Positions 32,747-43,520 of a stretch of DNA of 64,000 bases are shown here, piece after piece. The position numbers and the translations under genes were made by a program. The DNA comes from Triangularia verruculosa. Lineage: Eukaryota > Ascomycota > Sordariomycetes > Sordariales > Podosporaceae. The DNA is taken from positions 248,001 to 312,000 of the forward strand of contig MU863897.1 in NCBI GenBank assembly GCA_033296885.1, read 5' to 3'. A model generated the notes under the pieces. It did no database searches. It was not told where the DNA came from and worked only from the letters and a program-made list of their open reading frames with translations. How positions within the stretch are numbered: position 1 is the first letter of the stretch; each line of letters begins with the position of its first letter.

Positions 32747-33221
32747 ATGGCAACACTGGATGACATGGGCATTGACACCTCCCGCCGAAACCCAAGCCCA
32801 CGCCCCCTGTCAGACAGCGAGCGGGCGCGTCTTGAAGAATTTATCGAGGCGATTCATTATTCAACACGGTAAGCAGCGCCGCTGCATGTCCAGCTCTATC
32901 CCCTCATGAAGGCTAACAGTGCCCAGTTACAATGATGACGAATTCGAATACCGTCACGTTCAGCTTCCCAAGGCTATGCTCAAGGCCATCCCCAAAGACT
33001 ACCATGATCAATCCAAGGGCACCCTGAAGCTTCTGTGGGAGGAGGAATGGCGAGCTATGGGTATCACACAGAGTCTTGGATGGGAGCATTACGAAGTCCA
33101 CGAGCCGGAGCCTCATATTCTGCTCTTCAAGTGAGTACTCCAGCAGCGAAGTTCAAAGAGAGGGACTAGAAGCTAACAAAGGATTCTTAGACGCCCCCTG
33201 AATTACCAGCCTCCGCAGTGA
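32747..33221 (+). CDS. CKS1: Cyclin-dependent kinase regulatory subunit (Cks1/Suc1)
   Basis: Exons 32747-32868, 32927-33130 and 33191-33221 join in phase to 118 residues. All three exons are short, and the last encodes only about ten residues. The protein has the two Cks signatures: EYRHVQLPKAMLKAIPKD (about residues 48-65) and HEPEPHILLFKRPLNYQ (about 99-115), the latter containing the hinge HxPEPHILLF that controls strand-swapped dimers. The core also shows WRAMGITQSLGWEHYE. By family knowledge it binds Cdk1, docks on phosphothreonine in substrates and makes their multisite phosphorylation processive. An N-terminal extension of about 40 residues precedes the conserved core, as in other filamentous fungi. 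Confidence 0.97.
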
Positions 33222-34579
33222 GTGGGGGGTCAGAAAGTAACGGTTGGGGACAGCTGCACGATTAGCACCCGGGAGTCCTACCACCACTTACCGACCATCT
33301 GTCTATCGATTATCAGTCCACCAACCATCACTTTAACTGTAAAGGCAGATGCCGCTCGTTGCTGTGAGGGCAGCAGACATTTCTGGCTATCATGTCCCGG
33401 CATACCTACCTCCGCTTTGACGCCCGGCTCTCGATCTTGAAGCGGCACATCTGCGAAAGAATTTGCGAACATTGCCGGGCTCTGGAATATGGAGAAGACG
33501 AGCGTGTCGACTGAGCCACGATAGAAGAGAAGGGTTTTTTTTTGACGGACGGCGGAGGGCCAAGGCAGAATTGGCTGGCGGGCTGTCCAGCAAGCAAGCG
33601 AAGAGGTAATGGGTACCGGACAAACCCATCCGGAGATGGAGTTGGAGGGTTGTTGGTTATGTAGCGATGAATTAAGAATAATAACCAAATTATTAGGCCC
33701 ATGCGGGTCCTCGATCAGAAATGTCGCGCCGTGAGTATATATATCCTGATCAGGTGCCCCTCCACAGGTTGGCTGATCGCGGGGTCAGCGCAATCTATCG
33801 AGGTAATTCGCACCGTAGTTGCGCCGGCGGGTTACATCCCGCGCAATGCGCCACGTTGACAGTTTTAGGACTTGAATAAGACGGCAGGACAATGAACATT
33901 GCATGTCGCGTACAAGCAAGCGCCGGATCATAGTCCGTACAGAGAAGGATGCACTGATACGCTGCCAGTGCGGTGCCCCGAAGTTGGTGCTTCCATCAGC
34001 TGCTTTTTATGATTTACAAGCAGTCCGATCGTTCGTCGGCAGATCGACATCTGCTGATTTTCATTCTGGACACATTTCCTTTCGCAGCCCCGGCTACTGC
34101 GGGCGACTTTCCGAGTCTCTTTTTCGTTCTGGAAGGTGGCCATATCTTGAAAAGAGCGGCGTATCCCCACTGACCACCTGGTCTTTGCCAATTTCAAAAC
34201 CCGACATGTTCTGCATTCACTTCGTAGTTGCTTCCGCAGAATAACATCATTCCTGTCCACTCTGCGCATCCCTTCTGCAATCTTTCCAGAAAACGCCAAG
34301 CACACACCGTCGATCGCCCTTCCCGCTCGCTTGGCCACAACGGCCTCCCGATAACAGTTCTTATCGCCTATTGTCTGTCATTATAAACGTCAACGTTTCA
34401 GATGCGGGTCTCGGGGCAGCATACCAGACCACCAAGACAAAGGCCAATAATTTCACACACGCATAGAACTTACAGGCTACGAGTATTCTCATTCGATAGG
34501 AGCAAGACCAGCCAGCTATTTTGACCCAGAACCGACCACATCTGTTTCGAAGCCTTTCGCAGCTTCCCCCTACTTCACC
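33222..34579. promoter_or_regulatory. CKS1 3' region and ERO1 upstream region
   Basis: No gene supported. A T-rich run at 33533-33543 may relate to CKS1 3'-end formation. On the minus strand at 33852-33858 the sequence CAACGTG fits the yeast unfolded-protein-response core CANCNTG, about 720 bp upstream of ERO1. Single matches of this length are expected by chance, so this is only a pointer. Confidence 0.35.
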
Positions 34580-36608
34580 ATGAAGTCGGCCGCCCGTCTC
34601 TTTTATCTATCAGTGTTCGCACTCTGGAGCCCAGAGGTGCAATGTCGGAATTCACAGCAATCCGCATCACCACCAACGCCGCCTCAAGATGCATGCGCGG
34701 TACGCTTCTCTTATTAGTCCTTTCCCCTTTCTCTTCCATGATGCAGCTGCACTAGCCCCACCTCCTAAATCCAATTGTGCGATTGCCGCAGTCGCAACGG
34801 CGGCCGATCTCCATATATATCATTCTAACGGTTCCCTCTGGCAGATATCCCCAAAAGCCATTGTGAGCGACGCCTGCGCTTCGTACTCGACGCTCGAGCG
34901 GCTCAATCGAAACGTCAAGCCGGCCCTTGACGAGCTCACACAGACGACAGATTTCTTCAGCCACTACCGGGTGAACTTGTTTCATAAAAAATGCCCCTTT
35001 TGGAATGACGAAAATGGCATGTGCGGGAACATTGCCTGCGCAGTAGAGACGCTCGATAACGAGGAAGACATCCCTCCGGTGTGGAGGGCCAAGGAGCTGG
35101 GGAAGCTTGAAGGGCCAAGGGCGCAACATCCTGGGAAGGCGGTTCAGAAACAAGAGCCAGTACGACCGCTGAAGGGGAAACTGGGCGAGGGCGTTGGGGA
35201 AAGTTGCGTCGTTGAATACGACGATGAGTGCGACGACAGAGATTATTGCGTTCCTGAAGATGAGAGTGCTACGTCAAAGGGGGATTATGTGAGTTTGTTG
35301 CGCAATCCGGAAAGGTTCACTGGATATGCTGGCGATGGCGCCAAGCAGGTGTGGGATGCAGTATACCGAGAGAACTGCTTCCAGCGAAGCTCCTTCCCTC
35401 AATCTGCGGCGCTCGGTAAGGACACCTCACCCAAGGGACCGGCTGCTATGGATTTCAAGGCTGTTCTCGATGCTGCTGGTCGCCAGAGCGTTCTCGAGCA
35501 AACGAGAGAGCACAACCCTCTCACCCCATTCGTTGCCAATACTGGCCTCGAAGCCGAGGATGAGTGCCTTGAGAAGCGCGTTTTCTACAGAGTCATGTCC
35601 GGCATGCATGCAAGTATCTCGACCCATCTCTGCTGGGACTTCCTCAACCAAACCACCGGTCAATGGCAGCCCAATCTCGGCTGTTACAAGGGGCGCTTGC
35701 ACCAGTTTCCAGACCGAATCAGTAATCTCTACTTCAACTACGCCCTCCTATCTCGCGCCATCGCCAAACTCGGCCCGTATCTCACCGCTGAACAAGGCTA
35801 CACCTTTTGCACGGGCGACCCGGCTCAAGATGCCGAGACCCGCGAGAAGGTTTTGGCTGTCACCACCAAGGCCGCGAGCGTGCCGCAGATTTTTGACGAG
35901 AGCCTCATGTTCAAAAATGGGGAGGGTCCCTCACTTAAGGAAGACTTCCGGAATCGGTTTAGGAATGTCAGCCGTCTGATGGACTGTGTCGGTTGCGACA
36001 AGTGCAGGTTGTGGGGCAAGTTGCAGACGGCTGGGTATGGAACTGCGCTGAAGGTGCTGTTTGAGTTTGACAATAACGACCACCCGGAGGTTCCAGTCCT
36101 GAAGAGGACCGAGCTGGTGGCACTTTTCAATACTTATGCCAGGTTGAGCAGCTCCTTAAGCGCCATTCAAAAGTTTAGGGGGATGGTGGAGGACGAGGAG
36201 AACAAGAGAACGAGAAAGGTGGTGGTGAGCAAGGCAAAGATTCTGAGTGTAGGGTCTGTCGGGGATCCAAGTGGCACTAAGAAGCTTGATGAGCAGGATC
36301 GGAATGAGGCAGGAGAAAGGAGGGAAAGAGAAGAGCACGGGGAGCTCGAGTCAAACTTGGAGGCTATGGCGGAGGAATGGGAGAGGATAGTAAAGGTGAC
36401 AAAGTTTGTCTTGAATGAGTGGATTGGTTTTCCTGCCAAGGCGTAAGTTGTTATTACTACGGCTAGGGAGATCCTTTGCTAACTGTGTCTTTTTGCTAGC
36501 TGGTTGATCCTCAGAACCGAAACCATGCGCTTCCTTCAGTTTTTCCTGGGCCTCCCAGTGAGCCCTAGGACCTGGGCCATCGAGTTTCCCAGAGTTGATG
36601 AGCTCTAG
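34580..36608 (+). CDS. ERO1: Endoplasmic reticulum oxidoreductin 1
   Basis: Exons 34580-34699, 34845-36442 and 36500-36608 join in phase to 608 residues. The first intron (GTACGC...TTCTAACG...CAG) removes a frame-open segment. The second (GTAAGT...GCTAACTG...TAG) removes a stop that would otherwise follow GFPAKA. A signal peptide (MKSAARLFYLSVFALWS) is present. Conserved features are DACASYSTLERLN, the shuttle-loop cysteines, KKCPFWNDENGMCG, HASISTHLCWDF, and the active-site CVGCDKC (Cys421, 424, 427) before the FAD-contacting CRLWGKLQTAGYGTALK. It oxidises protein disulfide isomerase using FAD and oxygen, driving disulfide formation in the ER. The last exon adds LRTETMRFLQFFLGLPVSPR and ends VDEL, resembling an ER-retention signal. 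Confidence 0.95.
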
Positions 36609-37624
36609 AAAGGCCGGGGTGGGGAGTAGGAAATCCTCGAAAGGTGGACCTGGGACGATGAGATCTAGGAGGGCCTTCTGAGGGATACTTACCAGGAGGA
36701 GGGAGATAGTGACCCACTGTATCCGTGGGCCCCTTTTTTTCGTGGTGTAGTCGAGCGCGCCTCGGTATTTTTTTACCTGTTTGCTGTTCGTAAAGAGGCT
36801 AGGAATCCGTGTCGATAACGCGTGGTTTTGGGGTTGTTGTTTGATTTACTACGGCTGCCTTTGGTTCTTGTACCTTAGACACAGGTGAGCGGTAAAGATG
36901 TATGCATAGCGTAGCGTCAGTTTGGGCGGGAAATCTGGAGTATATATTGTTCAACAGGATATATAACTGATAGACATAGACTGGATACTGTGTGCTTGGA
37001 AACCTGTGGTGATTTCCGTTTGAAACCCTATTGTTTTTTTTTTTTTGAAGGCTTGCCATTATCTTCGAAGGCCTTGAAAGATAGTCAAAAGGTTTTGTGA
37101 TGCGGCTAGCAGTCTTCAGAGATAAGAAACAGACAATCTAGTCAGCTTTCAAGACCAGCAAGTGCCGTGAACCCATATCATTTAAACGCCGAGTAGCTTC
37201 TTCTCAACGCTTCTGAGGAGTTCAATGTCAGAGCCTTGTCTTTGCCCAGCTCGCCATGGGAGGCGCCAATGAGAAGTTTAGGTTGGTGGATCTCTTCCTC
37301 ATTCTTCATTTGATTCCAATGTTGGTATGTCGGACTCCTCTTGGCAAACATCAGTGTCGGAAGGGTGTCGTTTTAAGTAGGCAAGAGGTGTTGTTCGTGG
37401 CGCCTGAGAAAGGCGGCTGCGTGGCCCAGGGTGCTAACAGTAGCGTAGGTATGATAGACGTGCAGTATGTATTACCGTCCCGTTTGCCCTCTTACCCAAA
37501 CCCCGAGCACCTTCATCTGCAAAGCCCAAGATATTGACTGTCTATCCGATTACGATTAGTAGGTGGGTAATCATTTTGAGAGACCCTGGCAGCAAAGACC
37601 GTGTGATTAACATACCTCAATCTA
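36609..37624. other. Intergenic region after ERO1
   Basis: No gene supported. A 94-codon plus-strand frame (37256-37537) has no family resemblance. Homopolymer T runs occur near 36727-36735 and 37034-37045. Confidence 0.5.
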
Positions 37625-37948
37625 CTAGGCATTGCACGCTCCCCCCCAGAGCAATCCCACATACCCAGCATCCTCCAGCCACCTATCCAAAGCCCCCAGC
37701 CCAACCTCCTCCGCCCCGTTAAACTCGCTCAGTAATTCCATCATCTCTCGCTGTTCCTCCTCCTCTTCTTCCCCGGCGTGCCGGCCGACTTGGACTTTTG
37801 TTGCCCGCGAGCAGGCGTGGTGGTGGTGGTGGTGTGCTCGTTTCCGAGCGCCTGGGTGGGAGCCATTCTTGCGTTTGCTGGTGGCTATATTGGTTGATGA
37901 ATGTGAAGAGAGATGAATGGGGTGATAGGTAGGGGAGGAGTCAGACAT
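37625..37948 (-). CDS. Small hypothetical protein with His run and acidic run
   Basis: A 107-codon frame from an ATG at 37948. It encodes a Ser/Thr-rich start, a KRKNGSHPGARKR basic patch, six consecutive His, an acidic EEEEEE stretch, and a helix-like end (MMELLSEFNGAEEVGLGALDRWLEDAGYVGLLWGG, of which only the composition is informative). No family is recognised. The TATATATA just before the ATG overlaps it, leaving no room for a leader if that were the TATA box. The C-terminal part looks more protein-like than random sequence, but this may still be chance. Confidence 0.35.
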   Translation of the reverse strand: MSDSSPTYHPIHLSSHSSTNIATSKRKNGSHPGARKRAHHHHHHACSRATKVQVGRHAGEEEEEEQREMMELLSEFNGAEEVGLGALDRWLEDAGYVGLLWGGACNA

Positions 37949-38503
37949 ATATATACCGGGCCAAACGTCGTGTAGGAAAGCTTAGATTGTGTGAGGCAGA
38001 TTATTGTTCTTCGAAGGTTTGTGACACATTGGGTGGTTTGCTATGTAGAAAAGGTTGTTTCGACGACGGCTTCTTTCTTGTAGGGCGTATTCACTTCACG
38101 ATGGCTTCAGGTGTGTAGAAGCGATAATGATTTGTGGGACTTTAAACTGGTGGCACATCTGAAAGCCCACAGTGATAAACTGGAGGGAGTTTTAGGAGTT
38201 GAAACCATCCTTTGAAGTCGCCAGGTTGGACGCCAAAGCTGAGCCCTTGCATTGTGGCAACATGAAAACCCAGACTTCCATCACATCAACAAGGTTTGAG
38301 ACATGATTGAAAAATGGATCGATACCTAGGTAGTTTGAAGGTTTCGAAGCCTGGATGCTGCTGGAAGTCAGCCACCATTCGAGAACCATCCACCGTTGAT
38401 AGACACAAGACTGGTAGTTATGATGTTGATGCGTTGAATTGGCGCTAGTTGTTGTCTGTCTTCTATCGCTGGCATCTATCAGCTGTAGTCTATACGTAGC
38501 TTT
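37949..38503. other. Intergenic region before the USB1 stop
   Basis: About 550 bp between the small hypothetical ORF and the USB1 stop codon. I see nothing recognisable in it. Confidence 0.5.
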
Positions 38504-39442
38504 CTATAACCCAAGCAAAGCGCTCTGCTTTCTCTTTCTATTTTTTCCATCCGCCATATTCAACGGAATGGTCGTCACAACATTTCCAATCTTGACCCTG
38601 AAGCTTTGAATGATCATTCTCTGTTTGCTGACGGTACTCAGTACCTTGGGATCATCGAACACCTGCTTTGTAATACGCTCGAGGTCGTCCGACGGTTTGT
38701 TCAGACACCAAGCAATCGAAAAGTGAAAAGCATCCGCCACCTCCTTCCCTTCCGCCGCCTCGGCCCACGAATAGAGCTCAGGCTGGCCGTACTTCTGAGC
38801 AATGCGGTTAATCTTGGATAGAAAGTAAACAAGCTCGTTGTTGCCAGAAGGGCAGATGACCCTCAGCACCAAAAAGGCCCGTCCGCTCTCCGATGTAAAG
38901 TGCCACTCTACCCTTCCTAGTCGTATCTCAAATGACTGGTCTCCGGCCACCGTCTTTTGGATATCACATAAAAAGCTGTCTTTCTGTGTGGCAGTGAGGT
39001 TGAGAGGACGGGAAAGGCTGATGTGCAGTGGTAACGGCACGCCCAGATCGCTTGTCAAGAGGCTGGTTACTTTTACTTGGTCATCTATCTTTGAGATCTG
39101 GGACTGAAGAGAAGATATCAGCGTTGGCAACAGGTCCTTGAACTCTGGCGGTGGTCGCCAATCGACGTAGACATGGCTGGGCCAGTTCCCTGGGATATGT
39201 GGTGTTTGTCTTGTTCGGCCTTGGTGGAGAGAAGGGTCGTCGAATGTGCGGGTGGTGGAGGCGTAGAGGTCGAGGAATGATGCGGGGAGAGGCGGCAGAT
39301 GCGGGGACGGGCCGGTAGATGGAGCTGGTGCTGCTCCGGTCTTGACTTCACCGAGTCTTGGCTTTTTAGCTGCTGGAGGAGTCGGGTCGGCCGTGTCGGG
39401 GTCCGTGTCCGAGTCGGAGTTGTAATCCACCAGTGGTGGCAT
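38504..39442 (-). CDS. USB1: U6 snRNA 3'-phosphodiesterase Usb1
   Basis: A single-exon, 312-residue protein starting at the ATG at 39442. The N-terminus (about 1-50) is acidic and disordered with a KKPRL basic patch. The fold belongs to the 2H phosphodiesterase superfamily. The two catalytic HxS tetrapeptides are visible as LHISLSR (His140-Ser142) and FHFSIAW (His240-Ser242), spaced about 100 residues apart as in Usb1/Mpn1. GNWPSHVYVDW in the N-terminal lobe is also typical. The enzyme trims the oligo-U tail of U6 spliceosomal RNA and leaves a protected 3' end. The C-terminus ends in a basic segment (KNRKRKQSALLGL) that could be a nuclear signal. Confidence 0.93.
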   Translation of the reverse strand: MPPLVDYNSDSDTDPDTADPTPPAAKKPRLGEVKTGAAPAPSTGPSPHLPPLPASFLDLYASTTRTFDDPSLHQGRTRQTPHIPGNWPSHVYVDWRPPPEFKDLLPTLISSLQSQISKIDDQVKVTSLLTSDLGVPLPLHISLSRPLNLTATQKDSFLCDIQKTVAGDQSFEIRLGRVEWHFTSESGRAFLVLRVICPSGNNELVYFLSKINRIAQKYGQPELYSWAEAAEGKEVADAFHFSIAWCLNKPSDDLERITKQVFDDPKVLSTVSKQRMIIQSFRVKIGNVVTTIPLNMADGKNRKRKQSALLGL

Positions 39443-40604
39443 GGCAGTGACGCGGCTGGCTAAGCACCGGCTGTGGGCTGGGTCTTCACGTGAACAGCCG
39501 TGTAATAAATGGAGATGAGGTCGGTGACAGGTTGGTCAGACTTGGGCTGACCCAAGGCCGTGTTTCGGTGTTGATACTGCAGGGGCCTAGGCTGTGTGAG
39601 ACCTGTACCGACTGCAAGGTAGCGAACGGTAGCCAATAATGGGCCGGTGTTTGAAGTTGTCTGCAGGGTCCTCGGACCTGACTGAACTCTATCCTCGAGG
39701 TCTGCGCAGTCACCTTGGCGCCCCACAGCTCGAGTGGTCATATCTACCTAACCCTAATCTGATCGGGGCTGGTGTAAGGGTTAAAGCAGTGAAAATCATG
39801 GATCGGGTAACCGGCGGAGGCAGCGACCCTTTGGCGGATTTTGTCTCTGGCTCCAATTCCACTGCCCGTGGTCAGTGCGCCTACAGTTAGACTTGCCCAG
39901 CCAATCACCATCGCAAACCAACTTTGGCATATTCAAGGCGTCACCACTCGTCGAGAGTAGTATCAAGACCTATGTATAGGTGGGCTGGGCGGCATGAAGA
40001 TTTTGATCAGGGGCCATATCACGCATACTATGCCAGAGGGTGCACGAACTCTAGGTGAAGTTGAAGAAGAGTCTTTGCCTATCCCGGGCATCACGTTGAC
40101 GATCCCTTGGCTTGGACCAGTCTGGAGCTCAGGCCTGGACCGCCTGTTCGTTGCATCCCCTGGCTAAATGATTCTAGTGACGTCTGTTACCAAAGGCGAG
40201 GTCCTTCTCTGCAGTGAGAATGTCGAGGTTACACATGACTGCCTCGAGCCTGGAACCTCGGACGGAGGCTGGGCCAGCCTCCGTACTGCAGGAGGGAAGG
40301 GCCCCGCGCGCTGTTGGGCTTTCTCCTGCCGAAAGAAGGCCGCTTTGGAAATTGATCATAAGGACACTTGGTCGCACAGCCATCGCCTGCGTTTTTCCTC
40401 CTTGTTCCGGTATGTTGCTGAGAATCTGGCCGATATAAGAATCTTGTTGTGTGTTTACATCATTCCATTGTTCTTTGTTCTCTGATTCGCATCTCGACCC
40501 AATCTGGAAATATATTCAACGCCCACTTACACGCCCAGACTCCAGGACCCCAGTGAAACAGCTCCCAAGACCCGCCTACCAGCCTGTGCCCGGCTCCGCT
40601 AAAA
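39443..40604. promoter_or_regulatory. Divergent intergenic region, USB1 to hypothetical gene
   Basis: 1.16 kb between opposite start codons and therefore the likely site of both promoters. No supported coding region or recognisable element. Confidence 0.5.
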
Positions 40605-42380
40605 ATGCCAGCTGGGAGGATGCTGGATGAATTTGGCAGGGATGAATATGGCCTGCCAGGAGACAAGCAATGGGTAAGCTTGTTTTTCAGCTTCTTGTCG
40701 TTTCCGTCTGCGAGATGTGGATAGATCTTTCGGAAGCTCGGGGGTTTTCTGCCTTATACGTGGACGGCTTCTTAGCATGGCGTCAGTGGCCGCTGCTGTG
40801 CTGGACTTGGTTTTCGTGGCCAGTGACGATCTTGAACCTGGACTTGCGTCACTCCCGCGATTCCTTGGCAACTTCCAAGTTCCTTGATATCAGCTTCGGA
40901 CCCCAATAAATAGCCTCATCAGAAATACTAAATCTCTCCAAATCTACAGGCCTCCAAATATCTGTTAGAGCCGCTTTATGAGCCTGAACCAAGCCAAGTT
41001 TGCGCGACTCGCTTCACACCACTTCCCCCATCGCCGCCATCTTCAACAAAATCGTCAACAACACCAATTCACTCTGCAGTGGGCAGTATCCGCCGCAAAT
41101 TCCAGCACACCAGGAATCCTTCTTACACAGAAGGTGACGAGGAAGAACAGCCTTTTCTTCGTCGTCTCCTGAGTAGAACAAGCAGCATCCGGAGCACCCG
41201 TAGCACTTTGAGCCTGAACAAGCATCTTCCACCTTCACCACCAGCAGTCGGCCGCACATTATCCAACCGCTCAGCTGTACCATCCAGACCTGCCCATTCT
41301 CGCAACTGGTCCCAAGGCACCATACTCTCTCGCACCAGCAGCGTAGCTACCTCGCCTTCCAACCTCGACTCGACACCAGACTCCTCTATCGCCAGATCCA
41401 GCAAAATGTCCAACCAATTCCCGCCCTCCACAGCTTTCCCTACTACCCGCAACCGCTCCTCCTCTCTCAATCACCCACCACCCCCTTCTGAAGAATCCTT
41501 CCCAATCCGTCGCGGCAACTCTCTCCGCCTCAAAGACCGCTACCCCGGAGACCAATCTCACCGTCCACTGGCTATGATCGCCTCTGATCACAGAGCTGCC
41601 AACCGCCATGCTCGCTCCCGTCCGGCCTCCTCCCACAACCGTCCCTACGCAGACCCAATAGACCAGCTTGACCAATCCTCTCCCTTTGCAACCTACCACC
41701 ACTCCGGCCCTTACGACCCAACTCTTATTCCCTACAATACCAACAAGAAGTACTCCCCTCTTGAGGCCGTCAAATCTTCCAATAACGAGGCGATCAAGGC
41801 GACCCCGGTGGAGTTTGTCAAGGACTCGCTGGAGAAGCACGTCCCGCTTCAGGGTACAGCGGTCGTGCCACCTGGGGAGAGGGATTTTTTGACGGGCAGG
41901 AGGATGGGAGAGTATGAAGAGGGCGCGGACTTGATGAGGGAGCCCAGTGCCGGAGGTGGGGCTTACAAGAGATGGCCTGGGGTGGAGTATAGAGAGGGAG
42001 ATTTGAAGGGGAAGGGGGAGGGGTGGTATACAGGCGGTGCCGAGGAGGAGGCCAGGAGGGCAGCGAAGCAGAGGGGCGGCTATCTGGCAAGGTCGATTAG
42101 CGGGGATGGAAAGGGGGGCGTTTATGAGATGCAGCCTCAGCGGGGGTTGATGGCGAGTGGCAGCGAGGAAAAGAATGGGAATGTGAGGCAGAGACAGCGG
42201 GTTGTCGATGAAGAGGGGAGCTATATGCTTCCGGAGCAAGTTGAGGAGGAGCCTTATCATGGTGGGCTGGAGAGGAGTAAGAGTGGGAGGGCTAGCGGAG
42301 GGTTGGGGGGGAAGTTGAGGAGGAAGATTGGGAGTTTGAGGGGAAGGAAAGAGAGGAGGGTTAATGAGGATTACTACTGA
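40605..42380 (+). CDS. Hypothetical, mostly disordered protein
   Basis: Two exons, 40605-40673 and 40950-42380, join in phase (intron GTAAGC...CTACAG, 276 bp) to 499 residues. I do not recognise the family. The N-terminus reads MPAGRMLDEFGRDEYG. A Ser/Arg-rich central part (LLSRTSSIRSTRSTLS, many RxxS motifs) suggests phosphorylation by basophilic kinases, and a Gly/Glu-rich part and a basic C-terminus (KLRRKIGSLRGRKERR) follow. No membrane segment or catalytic motif is visible. Without the upstream exon the frame would start only at a GTG at 41079, so the two-exon model is preferred. A 390-codon frame on the opposite strand is a composition shadow. Confidence 0.7.
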
Positions 42381-43121
42381 TTGCTTTTGCACTTTTGGTA
42401 ACACCTTGGGTTTGGGAATTTTCTTGCTGAGGATGTATATCAAAAACTTGGTTCGGAACGTTTTTTATTGGATAGGGACTTAATACAGAGATATATATCT
42501 TGGATATCGACAAATGACATACAAACATAGATACAGATAGAATTTCTTGTTGACGAATCAGGATGACAATGTAGTTATGTAGCATACCTCTCACATCTCT
42601 AGAATGTCACTTGATTTCTTGCTCTTTACCACCAAGGGACAATAACATCAAAATCATGGCCAGTAAAGTCCGCATTCTTCTCTCCTCTTTCAACTGCTGG
42701 TATCTCTCCCAAGCTTCACAAGCCTATCCAAATATCGACGCGCCTTTCCCTTGCTTGTCTCCAGCTGTTACTTCCGCATCTTCAACTCATCCCCCCTCTC
42801 TAGCCCGGCGGCGTTCATCCTTGACAGCTCTCCAGGGTCCTGTTTCAGCAACTTGCGGTGTCCTCTGGGCCCGGCAATTTTTTTTTGAATCTCTGAAATT
42901 CTGCCTCGAGTCTTCCATGCTTGTGTCGGAGCGCCGTAACCTCGTCCTATAGTTCCTCGATGAGACCTTTCCTGCTGCTTCTGTTCTGCGCTTGCAGCTT
43001 CACGATTTGTTAGCTTTCCCTGACGCACCACGGAAGAAGCTGACTGGTCTGTTGGTTGGTAGTTCCGAGGTAACTTGCCTGTTTTTGCGTTCCCTGGCCC
43101 TGCCTCTCTTCGTCTTTCACT
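42381..43121 (-). pseudogene. Degenerate coiled-coil-like stretch
   Basis: Reading the minus strand from about 43000 to 42620, one frame has helix-forming sequence (DEVTALRHKHGRLEAEFQRF) but is cut by TAG 42947-42949, TGA 42845-42847 and TGA 42815-42817. A neighbouring frame continues with EAWERYQQLKEERRMRTLL near 42665-42715. Alternating charged and hydrophobic residues suggest a former coiled coil. It may be a pseudogene or the spliced 3' part of the small ORF directly upstream; GTGCGT, GCTAAC and CAAG near 43031-42987 would make a possible short intron. The product is unknown. Confidence 0.3.
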
Positions 43122-43520
43122 TCAATTTTCGGTAGCGAGCACATCTAGCATATGCACGGCCCCCCTCCTTGATCTTATGCGGGTGGTCTGCAGGCACATG
43201 TCCTGACCAGGCTCATCGTTCGTATCATCGGATGTCAAGTCGATGGGGTTGCTGAGAGAACTGCCCGGTCCGCGCGAGACTTGGGGTGCAACGGAGGGGG
43301 AGAATACAGCGTTCCGGGTGGCTGAGGATCCAGAGGCCCGGAGTCGCCGGCTGTTGGCCCGTTCCTTCATCTGTTGACGCCAAACCAGATTTCTATGCTT
43401 TCTCTTTTCCTTGAAGCGCTTCTCCTCCAGCTTTATGTTGAGATCCTTGTTTTTGAGTTCCTTTTCCCGATCCCGTGCTGCCTCCTCATTCATGTACACG
43501 CACTTAATAGGATCTCCCAT
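43122..43520 (-). CDS. Small hypothetical protein with Cys-containing N-terminus and charged helix
   Basis: A 132-codon frame from the ATG at 43520. The frame is open further upstream to about 43615 and would add KKPCPFKPGKNNVWFYGCAEH, a Cys-rich segment reminiscent of a small zinc-binding unit. A TTTTAG acceptor-like sequence sits at the upstream edge, so a first exon may be missing from this model. The body is a charged helix (EKELKNKDLNIKLEEKRFKEK) followed by a Ser-rich region and NPIDLTSDD, which resembles a SUMO-interacting motif. No family is recognised. The broken coiled-coil stretch directly downstream suggests that the whole locus may be a decayed gene. Confidence 0.4.
   Translation of the reverse strand: MGDPIKCVYMNEEAARDREKELKNKDLNIKLEEKRFKEKRKHRNLVWRQQMKERANSRRLRASGSSATRNAVFSPSVAPQVSRGPGSSLSNPIDLTSDDTNDEPGQDMCLQTTRIRSRRGAVHMLDVLATEN

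Noticed and set aside
41271..42443. 390-codon minus-strand frame opposite the disordered hypothetical gene
   Set aside because: Longest antisense frame here, but it is Pro/Leu-rich with no start context or introns. The plus strand has a phase-consistent two-exon model with an ATG and good splice sites.
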